Position numbers and translations under genes: made by a program
Part shown: positions 49,891-60,450 of the stretch, piece by piece
Layout of the letters: each line of letters begins with the position of its first letter
How positions within the stretch are numbered: the stretch's first letter is position 1
Notes under the pieces: model-generated
The model's database searches: none
Told to the model about the DNA's origin: nothing
What the model saw: only the letters and a program-made list of their open reading frames with translations
From: Bradysia coprophila
Lineage: Eukaryota > Arthropoda > Insecta > Diptera > Sciaridae
Direction of reading: 5' to 3'
NCBI RefSeq assembly: GCF_014529535.1
Contig: NC_050735.1
Span: 5,157,739-5,221,738 of the forward strand
Length of the DNA: 64,000 nucleotides

Positions 49891-52174
49891 TTATATGGAG
49901 CCTCCTACTCCTACAATGACGTTATAATAAAATGAGAATTCCAGCAGTTCCATATTCATTTGATCGACAGCCACTCCGGTCACATTTGTCGGCCCCGTAA
50001 TTGTGTAAATAATCTGCGGAACATCTTCGACAATTTGATTGGACTGCTGAATTAATTGCACATCGAGCGTCGGAACAGGCACTTCTTGTAATTCCGCCAA
50101 TTGTTCTGTTGTGTCGGTAGCGGTAAGTTTGTGGTAATTATTTCGGTCTTCCTTCAGATGCGTTCGAAGATGATTGGCTAAGGTGTCCGATCGTCGGAAG
50201 AATTTATTGCACACGTCACAACCGTACGGCTGTTGTGGGAATATTGGTGGGAAGTAATGTGAAAAATCCTTATTATTGATCGAACAGTTTGCATACCTTT
50301 TCGTTTGTATGGATCCTGGTGTGTTTGAGCAAATGGGCGTTTTGCGAAAAGCTTCGATCGCACACCGAACAATGGTGAGGCTGTAATATCAAGTTCAGGC
50401 TTAACAGATAATTGGTTGGAATAAAGGCGAGAAAATCACTTACCTTCTCTCCACTGTGGATTTTCTTATGTTTCGAAAAAGTGGACGAATTTGTAAATGA
50501 TTTGAGGCAAATGGTGCACTTGTGGGTTTTCTCGCCCTGGAATTTTAATTCAAATTTAAAGGCTGAATCGAGCAAACATGCAGCTGTGATCGTTACCGTA
50601 TGTATCTTAACGTGCTCTTTGAGATTTGCTGACCGAGCGAATGACTTTCCGCACACTTGACATGAAAACGGCTGTTTAAGAGACAGATAAAATTTTGTCA
50701 ACAAAATCTTCATACATTGATTCAAGCCTTGAATGGTGTATCTACCTTCTCTCCCGAATGACTGAGTAAATGCACTTTCAAGTTGCCGTGAAAAGAAAAC
50801 GCCTGACCACAAAATGAACAAATGAACGGCCTCAATTTCGTATGCACAGCGCTATGATTCCGTAAACTAGTTGGATGTGAAAACGTTTTATTGCAAAGCG
50901 TACACACATAGGGTCGTTCACCTGAAACGATGGACAAACAAACGTGCAAATTGGAAAAAAAAGTTCTTAAAGAGAAATCAATCCTTGACAGAATGCGCTT
51001 GCTCTGCACACTGCACTCTAAACGTACCCGTATGTTTCCGATTGTGCTTCACCAAATCACCAGCTTTGACAATAACGTTAGGAATTCGACTGTGTTGCTG
51101 CAAATATCACATTACGAGTTCAATCCCGACGTACGAAACGTTACCAATTCGTTTGTTTCCAATAAATTAGGATGACTCACCTTATTGGTTTGAATGAATT
51201 GACTTTGTGTGTTCTTTCAAAATTCTCGCCTTAGCATAAGTTTTGCCACACAACGAACATGTATGCCGAGGACGGTTACTGGGCTGACAAGTCTTCGCAT
51301 GCGTTGTAATACTCCTCTTCGCTATGAACTTCCCACAGACTCCGCACGGCATTCGAGGCTTGTGTGTCTACAATTGTTGAAGTATCTTGGAGCGATAGCT
51401 ACTTCCGATGTCGAAGCCACATATGGTGCACGTTTGTGCCTCAATTGGACTGGTAATGGGAGATGGAGTGCGAGATGGAGTGGGGTATGGAATTGGTGAC
51501 AAATTGGGAGGGAAAATGGGTGATCGGCTGGGATTTGAGATTGGTGACGAACTGGGAAGAAGGAAAGAAGGACGAACTTGAGGTTTCCTGGCATCGAATA
51601 GCATGTCGTCGAAGTAGACTTTGTGCCGTATGTCTATGGCTGGGTTTAAAAATATTTTTTCGCGCACCTCATCCAATATAGCCTTCAGAGGCGTAGCTAG
51701 CCCTAAACACTGACGTAAATAGTCATCGTTGTGTACCATCGGTAAAGGCGATTCCGGTGTTTCTGGTTGTTCTTCCGGTAAGTCGTCCAACATCGGCGTG
51801 TTACAGCCATCGAACATGTCCACCGATTCGTTACGTGCTGCAGGCACCAAGCAATGTTGACTGATTGGAGTAGCGTCGAGATCAGCTAAAGACACTTGTT
51901 TCAGTGAAAATCGTTCGATATTTGGTAACGAAAATTTACCTGAATTGTTGTGAGCAATGTTTACCGACGCAATCCGAGGACTGTCGAGTACCGGGCTGAA
52001 TCCTCTGAAGGGAACTGCAATTGCAATGTTTCGACAACTTGCGATGGGACAGTTGTTTCCTTTAAACTGTATTCCACAACTGCCGCACTCCTTTAGGACA
52101 TCATCGCCTGTCGCTCCGGGTGCAAAGTGCACGGCACCGTTAAACAATGAAAAGAATTTTCGACGGGGCTCCAT
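49891..52174 (-). CDS. C2H2 zinc-finger protein; 3' part clear, 5' part uncertain
   Basis: Clear minus-strand exons in one phase: 50921-50746, 50671-50597, 50536-50444, 50380-50297 and 50229-49891. They encode six or so classical fingers with TGEKP-like linkers (YVCTLCNKTF, FICSFCGQAF, FSCQVCGKSF, HKCTICLKSF, HHCSVCDRSF, YGCDVCNKFF), then a ~75-residue tail. Upstream, 51097-51028 ends AGDLVKHNRKHTG, only the His half of a finger. Further upstream, 52174-51368 is a 268-residue frame (CGSCGIQFKGNNC near the start, a Ser/Pro-rich end, CTICGF at its end) that stops at TAG; the same frame resumes with MPCGVCGKFIAKR and CSLCGKTYAKARILKEH and stops again just before a GTGAGT. Likely a nuclear DNA-binding regulator. 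Introns are 58-100 bp. The upstream stops could reflect mutation, assembly error or two adjacent genes. Confidence 0.7.
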
Positions 52175-52607
52175 TTCGTCCTGTTGAACGTAAAAATTTA
52201 TTGAGTTATTCGAATGAAATGGAAAATTCAGCGCACCTACAAATTTGTACTAAATAATTTCGTCACTTTTTTGCGTAAACACTAATGGCTTCAATTGATT
52301 CAAATTGATTAACGACAAATGGCGGCTGTAACGAAAACAATGTTTACAAACAAAATTTTAATGGTTTCAAGTTTGTAACACTGCGTCAGAGAAATATAAT
52401 GGAGGACAAAGTATTCGTGCGGAAATTTAAATGTCGGAACGACAGCAATTTCATATCGACAAAGTCATTTATTCTCATTACGTTTCATTTTACCCATTTT
52501 TTTATGGATAACAAAATGCACAGCAATAAATTTGAATGAAATTGTCATCCCATCAAAATTGTTAACGTTTCAAACTACAGTGTATCTCATAATTATGAGA
52601 TATCGTT

Positions 52608-53313
52608 GCTAAGGATTCATTCAGTTTAATTTATCTTAAGTTGTCTCACCCGACCCGCGACTATTAGAATTAACCATACTAAAAGTGACATTGTGTTTTT
52701 GTGTGTAATTGAATTAATTTCTAATAAAGTGTTTGAAAATAAAGAAGTGATTTTTAATATTCTTCAATATAATGTACGTTCACGAAAGATAAAAGTAGTA
52801 GCTGAATATGCATTTCATATAGTTTATCTGTTGAAAACAATAACAAACACCAGAACAAGCGTTAAACCTTTACTTATAGTGAATTTAACATTGAAGGTAT
52901 AGCAAGTCGTAAAAAACCCATTAAATTTTATTATTTTCCCATATGCGCTTATTCATAAAAAACCAAGATTTTCATCTTCGGAATTTCTTAATTGTTTTTC
53001 TCTCTAAGAGGTCTTTCTCTTGTACTAGTTCAATCATACATTTTCCATATAGTCAATGTATTTTGAATTTCTCATAAATCAAAAGACTTTCTTGAGTAGA
53101 AATACTCCCGCAAGCATTTGGCGGTTATTTAACGAATATTGAAAATATAATGCAATCGACAATGGTATACAAAATTCTTGTTGCATCATCTTTAATCGCC
53201 TAACTTGCCACTATAATGATAATCTATTTAAAGGCGTTATCTCAAAATTAAGTAGTATGAGATCTTCAAGAATTATTTGAATTAATTAATGATTGAGAAA
53301 TAATTCCTTTACA
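52608..53313 (-). repeat. 3' LTR of the Gypsy element, broken by a microinversion
   Basis: 52858-53313 matches 57835-58285 directly. 52608-52766 matches 57833-57655 in inverted orientation and is followed by ATAT and ~87 bp of presumed host flank. See finding. Confidence 0.85.
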
Positions 53314-53660
53314 TCATTCCCCTCAAGAAGTGTGATATAAGGGATCACACGACAAAAGAAAAAAAAAATATTATGAATATTCACGCATTCACTTCGACTA
53401 GCTATTCCTCTTTTCACAAAAAGTGTGATATTCATATAACACTTAAATTGTCTCGACCTTTAACCAAATTCTACTTAAAAAAAAAAAAAAACAAAACAAA
53501 AATTGTTTTAAAACTAGGTTAACCTCCCGGACGCCTATCCTAAAATTAAAACAAGTTCGGAGAATGACAATAAGTCCAGTTAACTGCTTAACTAAGAAAA
53601 TCTATAATGAAAATAAGTATCAAATTTTTAAACTTTGTCTTTATGAATCAAATTTTCTTC

Positions 53661-54430
53661 TCATTTGTCATCGACTATCGTTATATTTGGTTCTTTAATT
53701 GACTTAACTTTATATTTGTGTCTTTCATTTACTTCAATCAATACCAAATCATTAGGCAATAATGATTGAGGTTTACAATTTTCATCATAAATTACTTTCC
53801 GTTTCTCTTTAGATCTTTTCAAAAATTTCTGAGCGAATTGATTTGCAATTTGTAATCTGTATTTGGTTTCTTTGTGATATGATTCTATGTTGTAAACTGT
53901 AACTGAATTCAAAAATTCATAATTTTGAGGTAAAATTCCAAAAATTAATTGAAATGGGCAATAATTGTTAATAGCGGTGGATGGAGTTGTGTTATAACAA
54001 TACGTAAAATATGATAACCAATGATCCCAATCAGTTTTACTGTCACTGATGTACGATCGAATATACTCATTAAAAGTTATGTGTGACCTTTCTACTGTAC
54101 CTAACGTTCTATGATGATATGCAGCTGACGTGTTATGAATTTTCAAAAATGTACACGATTCCTCAATTCAAATATTTTGTACCTCGATCAGTCAATATTT
54201 TCTTTGGTCCACAGATAAGAATAAAATTCTCAAATATAGCTTTAGCTATAGTATTTGCTTTATGATCTATTGTGGGAATAGTAACTTGATACTTAGTTAA
54301 GTCACATATAATTGTAACAGCATATTTTTATAATTGTAACAACCACGATTGGACGTTGGAAAAGGTCCAATAGTATCAATTGAAACTAAATCGAAAGCTT
54401 TTTTATTTTTGGTGTTGGAGTAAAAGTCAA
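53661..54430 (-). pseudogene. Gypsy integrase catalytic core and C-terminus, broken
   Basis: In minus sense: SIDTIGPFP (first catalytic Asp), LTDRGTKYLN (second Asp), then after a stop and frame change SAAYHHRTLGTVERSH (catalytic Glu), WLSYFTYCYNTTPS, CPFQLIFG and a basic tail with LLPNDLVLIEV. The DD35E residues can all be seen, but the frame is interrupted near 54146. Confidence 0.85.
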
Positions 54431-55813
54431 TTCTTCTTTTGTTTTAGGAAAAGTTTTGACATTTCGCCACTTTACGATCTTTAAAAGAATTTTACTTTGA
54501 ATTAGGGGACAAAAAAAATTGTCAAAAAAAAAAAAATACTGAATAATCTATTCGTTGCATAATTTTCGAAAGGTGCATTTGTTTTTTTTTTCATTGTTGT
54601 CTTCATTTTGTTTTTTTTTTAATTTGTTTTATCGTAATAAATCTTCGTTTTCAAATTTAAATGAGCTTACTTTTAATAAACTTTTTTTTAACGGATGGTT
54701 TTGCTCTAAAATAGCTACTGCTTCTTAGTTTATCATAACATATGTATTTTTAATCACTGAGTGTAATAATCAAAAGAAATTTAAATTCAAAAAGTGAAAT
54801 AAATGACACTAATTAAGGTTAATTACTCCTTGCATGTGTCAAATTCAAATATCTCTTCTTCTTGATATACTCAATTGATGAATTACACTCAATGAATTGA
54901 CATAATTAAACATGAACTCAACAATTTTTCTACTTTATATTAGCCTAACTTGGGAATAGACTCAACCTGTCTATTAATTTATTTATTGTCTGGCCTCTTA
55001 CTCGAACCACGATAGACATTGACCTTAGTCAATGTATCTTTAACAATAAATATTATACCAGAAAAGTAGTAATGACTAAATGTTTATGCCGTTAAAATTT
55101 GAATTCGAATTCTTCATATAATAAATGTTCACCTCCTCAATAATAATAAAATGTTTGACCTAACAGTCATAACTTGGGACAATTATGAAATTATTACAAA
55201 CATTGGTTGAATGCCCTATACATAAATCAAACAACACACGTGAAAATGATTAATTAATCGTGTGGGTTACAATTAAAATTTGACAGTGTTGTGCACACAC
55301 TGCAAGATTTAAACCTAACAGGATCTTAGGTACATGTTAACAAATTAAAATTGATCACGATTAACTGGATCCATTAATTTTGAGGTGAATCTAAGGGCTA
55401 CGGCAAAGGCTATACATTAATAATCATGGTCTTGGCATGAATATCTGAAGTTCACAGTTCTTAAGGCAACTGAGCCTAATGAGTTCATTTATCAAAACGT
55501 TCATTATTTATTTGTCAGAGTACTAAAATTACATAAATATTTTGAAGAATGACAACCATTGCACTTTTCTATACTATTGTTATCAAGCTGTCGATAATGT
55601 CGTACACAATTTGATCAAGTGGTCAAAATTTATTATTTAGTTAAAATTAATTGTGAAATAAGTTGCATGGCAAAAATCATTGATTTAATTGCGTTAATTT
55701 GAAAGATTCATTGGATTCATTGCATTTGATATAACGATGTATCTTTTTTACTTTTACTCAACTTTTCCTCTCCACTTTGTACTGAGCTTTTTATTTCTTC
55801 ATGATTATGGGAA

Positions 55814-56317
55814 CTATAAGGACGTTGATTTCACATTATCATTGATTGAACTGTCTCGAATTTGTCTACTATAAAAAGTTCTTGTTCGTTTAAAATTACA
55901 AATTGCACAATTGACGATAACTCTCACTATGTCTGCACAAAGATTTTTCCAAAACACTTGTCTTCCATATTTCAATGTCCTAAATACTCTCTCATAAGCG
56001 TTATGTTTCTGTGTTTTTAAATTAATGTGGCAATCTTTAATCAACTGAATTTGGTCTAGCTTGTCGTACAAAATCGTCGGTTTATTCGTTATTTTTATCT
56101 TCAAATCTTTCAAAATCTGTTTTCCTTCTAAAATCATTTCTTGGACAGTCACATATGAAAAAATTTCATCACTCAAAGGCCAAACTATAGTATGAATTCC
56201 AAAATATGTTGCTTTCATTTGAAGGTTTTTGAACAATTCAGACATTTTGCCATCTTCCATTACTCTCACTAAATCTATCTCTATAAATTCATTCGGACAA
56301 TTTCCAAAATTCTTCAT
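55814..56317 (-). pseudogene. Gypsy integrase N-terminal zinc-binding region
   Basis: The C-terminal part of this 167-codon frame reads IKDCHINLKTQKHNAYER, VFWKNLCADIVRVIVNCAIC, fitting the HHCC domain that precedes the integrase core in Ty3/Gypsy pol. The upstream half and the adjacent frame to 56526 are not recognised. Confidence 0.65.
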
Positions 56318-57636
56318 TTATCCCATTTTTCAACAGTCAAAATTAAATCACTAACATGAACTATAGGCAAAGAATTGAAGGATGGACATTCTTCAATAAT
56401 CAATTGAACTGGAGATTCGAAACTATCTTGAATTTTTATTAACTGATGTTTAATCTCATTGAAAGTTTTTAAATAATAATCAATAGAAGTTGCCATATTT
56501 TTTCTTTTTTTTATAATACAACTCATTCCAATTATTGCAGTAAGAAATGTGATAGATTGCGAATCGACAAAAGAAAACCAAATTTATTAATAAAATGAAA
56601 TATTTAACTTCACTTTTATATAATTTACCTCAGAATCAGATTGTCTTTTTAATGAATTTTTCTAATTACTTTCTTTAATTAAAACAAGAAAAATCTTCTT
56701 TTTTTTTCGTGCTTCTAAGTGTTTACCAAAAAAAAAAAAATAATTCAATGATATTACTTCTTGGAAAGTTTGTTTTATTTAATCACTTATATACTCTTTA
56801 AAATTCTGTAGTACCTTATAAATCCAATATTTTATCGGAATTGACCATAATTCATGTCCAAAAATCATCATAATTGTTTTATATTCACAATTTACAAGAA
56901 AAGAAAAACAAAATTATTGTACTTAAAGCTGAATATTCCAATTCTTGTGTATTCTGGATGTTTAATCGAATGAGTTCTGGCTGCTCCTGTTGCTGTTGTT
57001 GCTGCTACTATATCGTCACTGGGTTGTCGTGCATTATTCGTCTTGGAAGTCAATCACCTCTACTGAATATACTCATGTATTGCTGCATACTCGAATTGTT
57101 TCAATGATTCAATGTTAACGTTGATACTGTTTTTAATACGCTGCTTGTGCTTGCATATTTTCTATAAAAATTCCAGTCCACTTTGTTGATATGTACACAA
57201 TTTTTTTTAGTTTATAAATTGCGTATCGGAAATTTCGGTAATTCATTAATTGCACAAATGTTTTTAATCAAATGTTTCATTGTTTCGACATATTTTCCAT
57301 CAACGTATTTTACAACTTAACCTTTACTCGGTTTCGTCTAGTGCCCCGAAGAGCCGCGTACTTACAGTACACCTAGATTACTTTTCCTTTCTTAGGTTTA
57401 TGCTCCAAAAATATTTCTATGGAAAATAAAACTGTAAGATTGTTTCATTTTATTTAAGCCAAAATCTTTTTTTTTTCACATGAACATCACCTCACAAATT
57501 TTTCCAAGTTATTTTAAATTAATATTTTGTCTAAGTCCACAACATTTTATTTTTCACAAAATTTTTCAAAGTGTTTTATTTTAATTATTGAAATTTTTCT
57601 AAGTCCGCTTTGAAAAATATCACGCCAGAAATTCGT

Positions 57637-58285
57637 ACTGGCTTAGGATCGCCATGAAGAATATTAAAAATCACTTCTTTATTTTCAAACACTTTATTAG
57701 AAATTAATTCAATTACACACAAAAACACAATGTCACTTTTAGTATGGTTAATTCTAATAGTCGCGGGTCGGGTGAGACAACTTAAGATAAATTAAACTGA
57801 ATTAAACTGAATGAATCCTTAGCTAGCGTTAAACCTTTACTTATAGTGAATTTAACATTGAAGGTATAGCAAGTCGTAAAAAACCCATTAAATTTTATTG
57901 TTTTCCCATATGCGCTTATTCATAAAAAACCAAGATTTTCATCTTCGGAATTTCTTAATTGTTTTTCTCTCTAAGAGGTCTTTCTCTTGTACTAGTTCAA
58001 TCATACATTTTCCATATAGTCAATGTATTTTGAATTTCTCATAAATCAAAAGACTTTCTTGAGTAGAAATACTCCCGCAAGCATTTGGCGGTTATTTAAC
58101 GAATATTGAAAATATAATGCAATCGACAATGGTATACAAAATTCTTGTTGCATCATCTTTAATCGCCTAACTTGCTACTATAATGATAATCTATTTAAAG
58201 GCGTTATCTCAAAATTAAGTAGTATGAGATCTTCAAGAATCATTTGAATTAATTAATGATTGAGAAATAATTCCATTCCTTTACA
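57637..58285 (-). repeat. 5' LTR (57655-58285) and primer-binding site of the Gypsy element
   Basis: 631 bp LTR starting TGTAAAGGAATGG and ending ATATTCTTCA in minus sense. The next 18 bases (57654-57637) begin TGGCGATCC, in the position of a tRNA primer site. I do not assign the tRNA. Confidence 0.75.
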
Positions 58286-58300
58286 ATATTGTCGACGGAA

Positions 58301-58310
58301 TATATAAAAG
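58301..58310 (+). promoter_or_regulatory. TATA box of the small zinc-ribbon gene
   Basis: TATATAAAAG, 51 bp before the ATG, with GAACACAGTTT at about 58330 as a likely initiator region. It starts 16 bp outside the Gypsy LTR end at 58285. Confidence 0.6.
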
Positions 58311-58351
58311 GGGTTGTCGTTGTGTTACCGAACACAGTTTCTTTTTTCATC

Positions 58352-58588
58352 ATGAACCAAAGGGAGTTAGAAGAAAACAAGGCGATGTCTTCACAACTAA
58401 AAGGTGTTCAGTGTAAGGAGCCGCATTGCGGAGCACTATACTCAGCTTATAAAACCGAAAAAAAGCCCAATTGTCCCGGCTGTGGGTCTTCGAATTGCAT
58501 GTCAACATGCTTACCAACGAAAGAGTCAAAAACCAGTTCAGCAGAAGCATGGGCAGCATATTATCAAAAAAATTACCCGAAGAAGTGA
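58352..58588 (+). CDS. Small Cys-rich (zinc-ribbon-like) protein, 78 residues, unknown function
   Basis: A single uninterrupted exon starting MNQRELEENKAMSSQLKG and ending in a Lys/Tyr-rich tail (AAYYQKNYPKK). The middle has CKEPHC, CPGC, SSNC and MSTC: six cysteines in three pairs, suggesting one or two structural zinc sites. A TATA box lies 51 bp upstream and an AATAAA 30 bp after the stop, so it has the layout of a compact, strongly expressed gene. There is no signal peptide or membrane segment. I do not recognise the family. It lies immediately outside a Gypsy LTR, but its own promoter argues against it being part of that element. An in-frame ATG at 58289 would lie upstream of the TATA box and was not chosen. 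Confidence 0.7.
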   Translation: MNQRELEENKAMSSQLKGVQCKEPHCGALYSAYKTEKKPNCPGCGSSNCMSTCLPTKESKTSSAEAWAAYYQKNYPKK

Positions 58589-58683
58589 TTCAGTGTGGTT
58601 TACAATGTTATTCCAGCTAAATAAAAGTTTATCGTACTAAGAGTTCTGTTTTTTTGTCGTTTTTTCCGAATCATGACCTTACC

Positions 58684-58895
58684 CAACGCACTGCTCCTAG
58701 CATGAACATAAGAAATATTTGGAGGCTGATGAAGTCACAGTAGGCACTGCGTTTCTTTCGTGAAGATAGGTGACTTGTTTTAGTTGTGTGAGTTCAAACA
58801 CACAATACAATCAATCTTAAGCGGTAGCTCTCATCACAAAAGCCTCCAAATTCGACGTTTGTCAAAGTAGTTTTCATGCTAGGAGCAGTGCGTTG
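58684..58895. mobile_element. MITE with perfect 23-bp TIRs and 7-bp target duplication
   Basis: 58684-58706 (CAACGCACTGCTCCTAGCAT..) and 58873-58895 are exact inverted copies, flanked on both sides by CCTTACC (58677-58683 and 58896-58902). 212 bp, non-coding. Perfect ends imply recent movement. Confidence 0.92.
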
Positions 58896-59003
58896 CCTTA
58901 CCAAGTAGAGTAAATCTCGCAATATAATGAAACTGTAACAGTATCACAAATATTGTGTCAAAAATTCACGTTTTTTTCTTGGTTTTTCCTCACAACGCGT
59001 TCA

Positions 59004-59205
59004 TGTTCTAACGATCTTCCAAGGGAAGTGAAAAGTGAGAATAATGAGAGGACATTCGAGTGTAAATTGAAAGAACACCTGAATGAAACTATAGAATTGT
59101 GATGTAAATTTGAAATGTAGTGTTCATTTTTCAATGTCTGTGATTATGGAACTTTGTATTTGAAAATAGCTATTTGCTAAATAAATTTGTTTGATTTGAT
59201 TTGTT
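59004..59205 (+). mobile_element. 3' end of a LINE with a TTTGA-repeat tail
   Basis: Encodes NDLPREVKSENNERTFECKL then KEHLNETIEL and a stop, the typical last residues of many non-LTR retrotransposon polymerases. It is followed by a short 3' UTR, AATAAATTTG and a TTGATTTGATTTG tail. Everything upstream is lost. Confidence 0.7.
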
Positions 59206-59592
59206 CTTCAAGAAGAATTTCAAGAAAAAATTGTTTCGGATTCATTCTACAAACTTCAAACTTAAAATCCCGAAAAATACGAGCGAAACCTTTTTATAAC
59301 TTTACTTGATTTTTGTTTGTGGGAAAGTTTTGCGAATTAATCACGAAAACTCTGGTTATATCATATATCTCTCATTCATATATGGTTATAAGCTTGCCAC
59401 CTCGCCTCGCTCGCCGTTTCTAACTACACATTACTTAGAAAATAATATTCTTGAGGAAATGTTGAAAACATTTTATTTGATTTGGTTGACAATGTAGGAA
59501 ACATTGTTTCCGAAACAATTTCTTTAATAAATTTTTCATGCGGCGCTGCAAGGCTCGTTGCCCAGGGCGCTGTAAATGCTAATCCGGCCCTG

Positions 59593-60025
59593 ATCTCCGT
59601 TGACAGTTCTGAGAATTTTACAGAATTCCTGGAATTTTAAAAAAATAATAAAACATTTCGTAGAATTCTGACAGAATTCTAGGATATGCTTTGTTGCTAT
59701 TTATCTCTGGAGATACGTTGGTTTGTCATGAGATACAAATACTATTCTATTTGACAGAACTTTTGCTTGAAGTGCGTTGTTCGAAGTCAATGTGATTTTG
59801 ACGTTAGAATTAAGTTACGCAAAGCACAAGGGGAAGGAAGTACGGCGTGACAGTTTATACATTTTTTTTTTTGAAAATCTTATGAGGGATTCAGCCATTT
59901 GTATATCTCTAGAAAAGTAAAAAGCCGGCTAGTTGTGGAGGCGATCAAAGACCGAAAAAATTATCTTTCTTTTTAAGATGTTCTCCCATAAGCAACTAGC
60001 GACAAGGTGTCATTGGATAGCTAAC
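59593..60025 (+). repeat. Second copy of the 435-bp repeat, interrupted by the BEL insertion
   Basis: Nearly identical to 49087-49524 and stops at CTAAC exactly where the BEL/Pao LTR begins. Confidence 0.9.
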
Positions 60026-60405
60026 TGTCGAAAATTCTAATGTTTTATATTGAATTCTAGTTTCTCTTATTGAAACACTTGCTCCGTGAAAATCACTTTA
60101 ATTTTGAGGGAATTTATATTGTATCAACTTAGCTTTTGAATTAAAAATGATCAAGCAAGCCCTTTAGGGGTATAAATACGGTTGAATTACAAGGAATAAA
60201 GGCATATCAAATCGAACAGTCGTGTGTATCACTTCTCAGTAGTATACTGGCACCGAGTGTTGGGGATTTTTTAATCCTTCCAGTATAGAGATATAAGTAA
60301 TAGACGGCCTGGGTGGTGAAGTAACGTCTGAGTCGAGGAATCAGGGGATAGAAGTTGCTTTCACAGATTGGTCGATTATCCAAGGCGGTTACAAAATTCA
60401 TTACA
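60026..60405 (+). repeat. BEL/Pao 5' LTR with internal promoter signals
   Basis: 380 bp from TG to CA. TATAAATACG at 60171-60180 is a probable TATA box and AATAAA at 60195-60200 a possible polyadenylation signal. Confidence 0.85.
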
Positions 60406-60420
60406 TGGCGCCCAACGTGG
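60406..60420 (+). other. Primer-binding site, tRNA-Lys type
   Basis: TGGCGCCCAACGTGG directly follows the LTR and matches the complement of the 3' end of insect tRNA-Lys(CTT) as I remember it. Confidence 0.75.
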
Positions 60421-60450
60421 TCTGGCACTTGGTTTAATTGGTCAGTACGC

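Larger units (their letters stand above)
52608..58285 (-). mobile_element. Decayed Gypsy (Ty3-type) LTR retrotransposon
   Basis: LTR pair: 58285-57655 (5' LTR in element sense, starts TGTAAAGG, ends TCTTCA) and a rearranged 3' LTR at 53313-52608. TGGCGATCCTAAGCCAGT follows the 5' LTR as a plausible primer-binding site, and TTGAGGGGAATGA precedes the 3' LTR as a polypurine tract. ATAT flanks both ends once the inversion is accounted for. Only integrase pieces are recognisable; gag, protease and RT were not found, and about 1.4 kb of unrelated AT-rich sequence separates the integrase zinc-binding part from its core. Non-functional. Confidence 0.8.

Noticed and set aside
51322..51594. Frames antisense or frame-shifted to the zinc-finger gene's Pro/Ser-rich exon
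   Set aside because: Explained by the low-complexity Pro/Ser coding repeats in the real frame.
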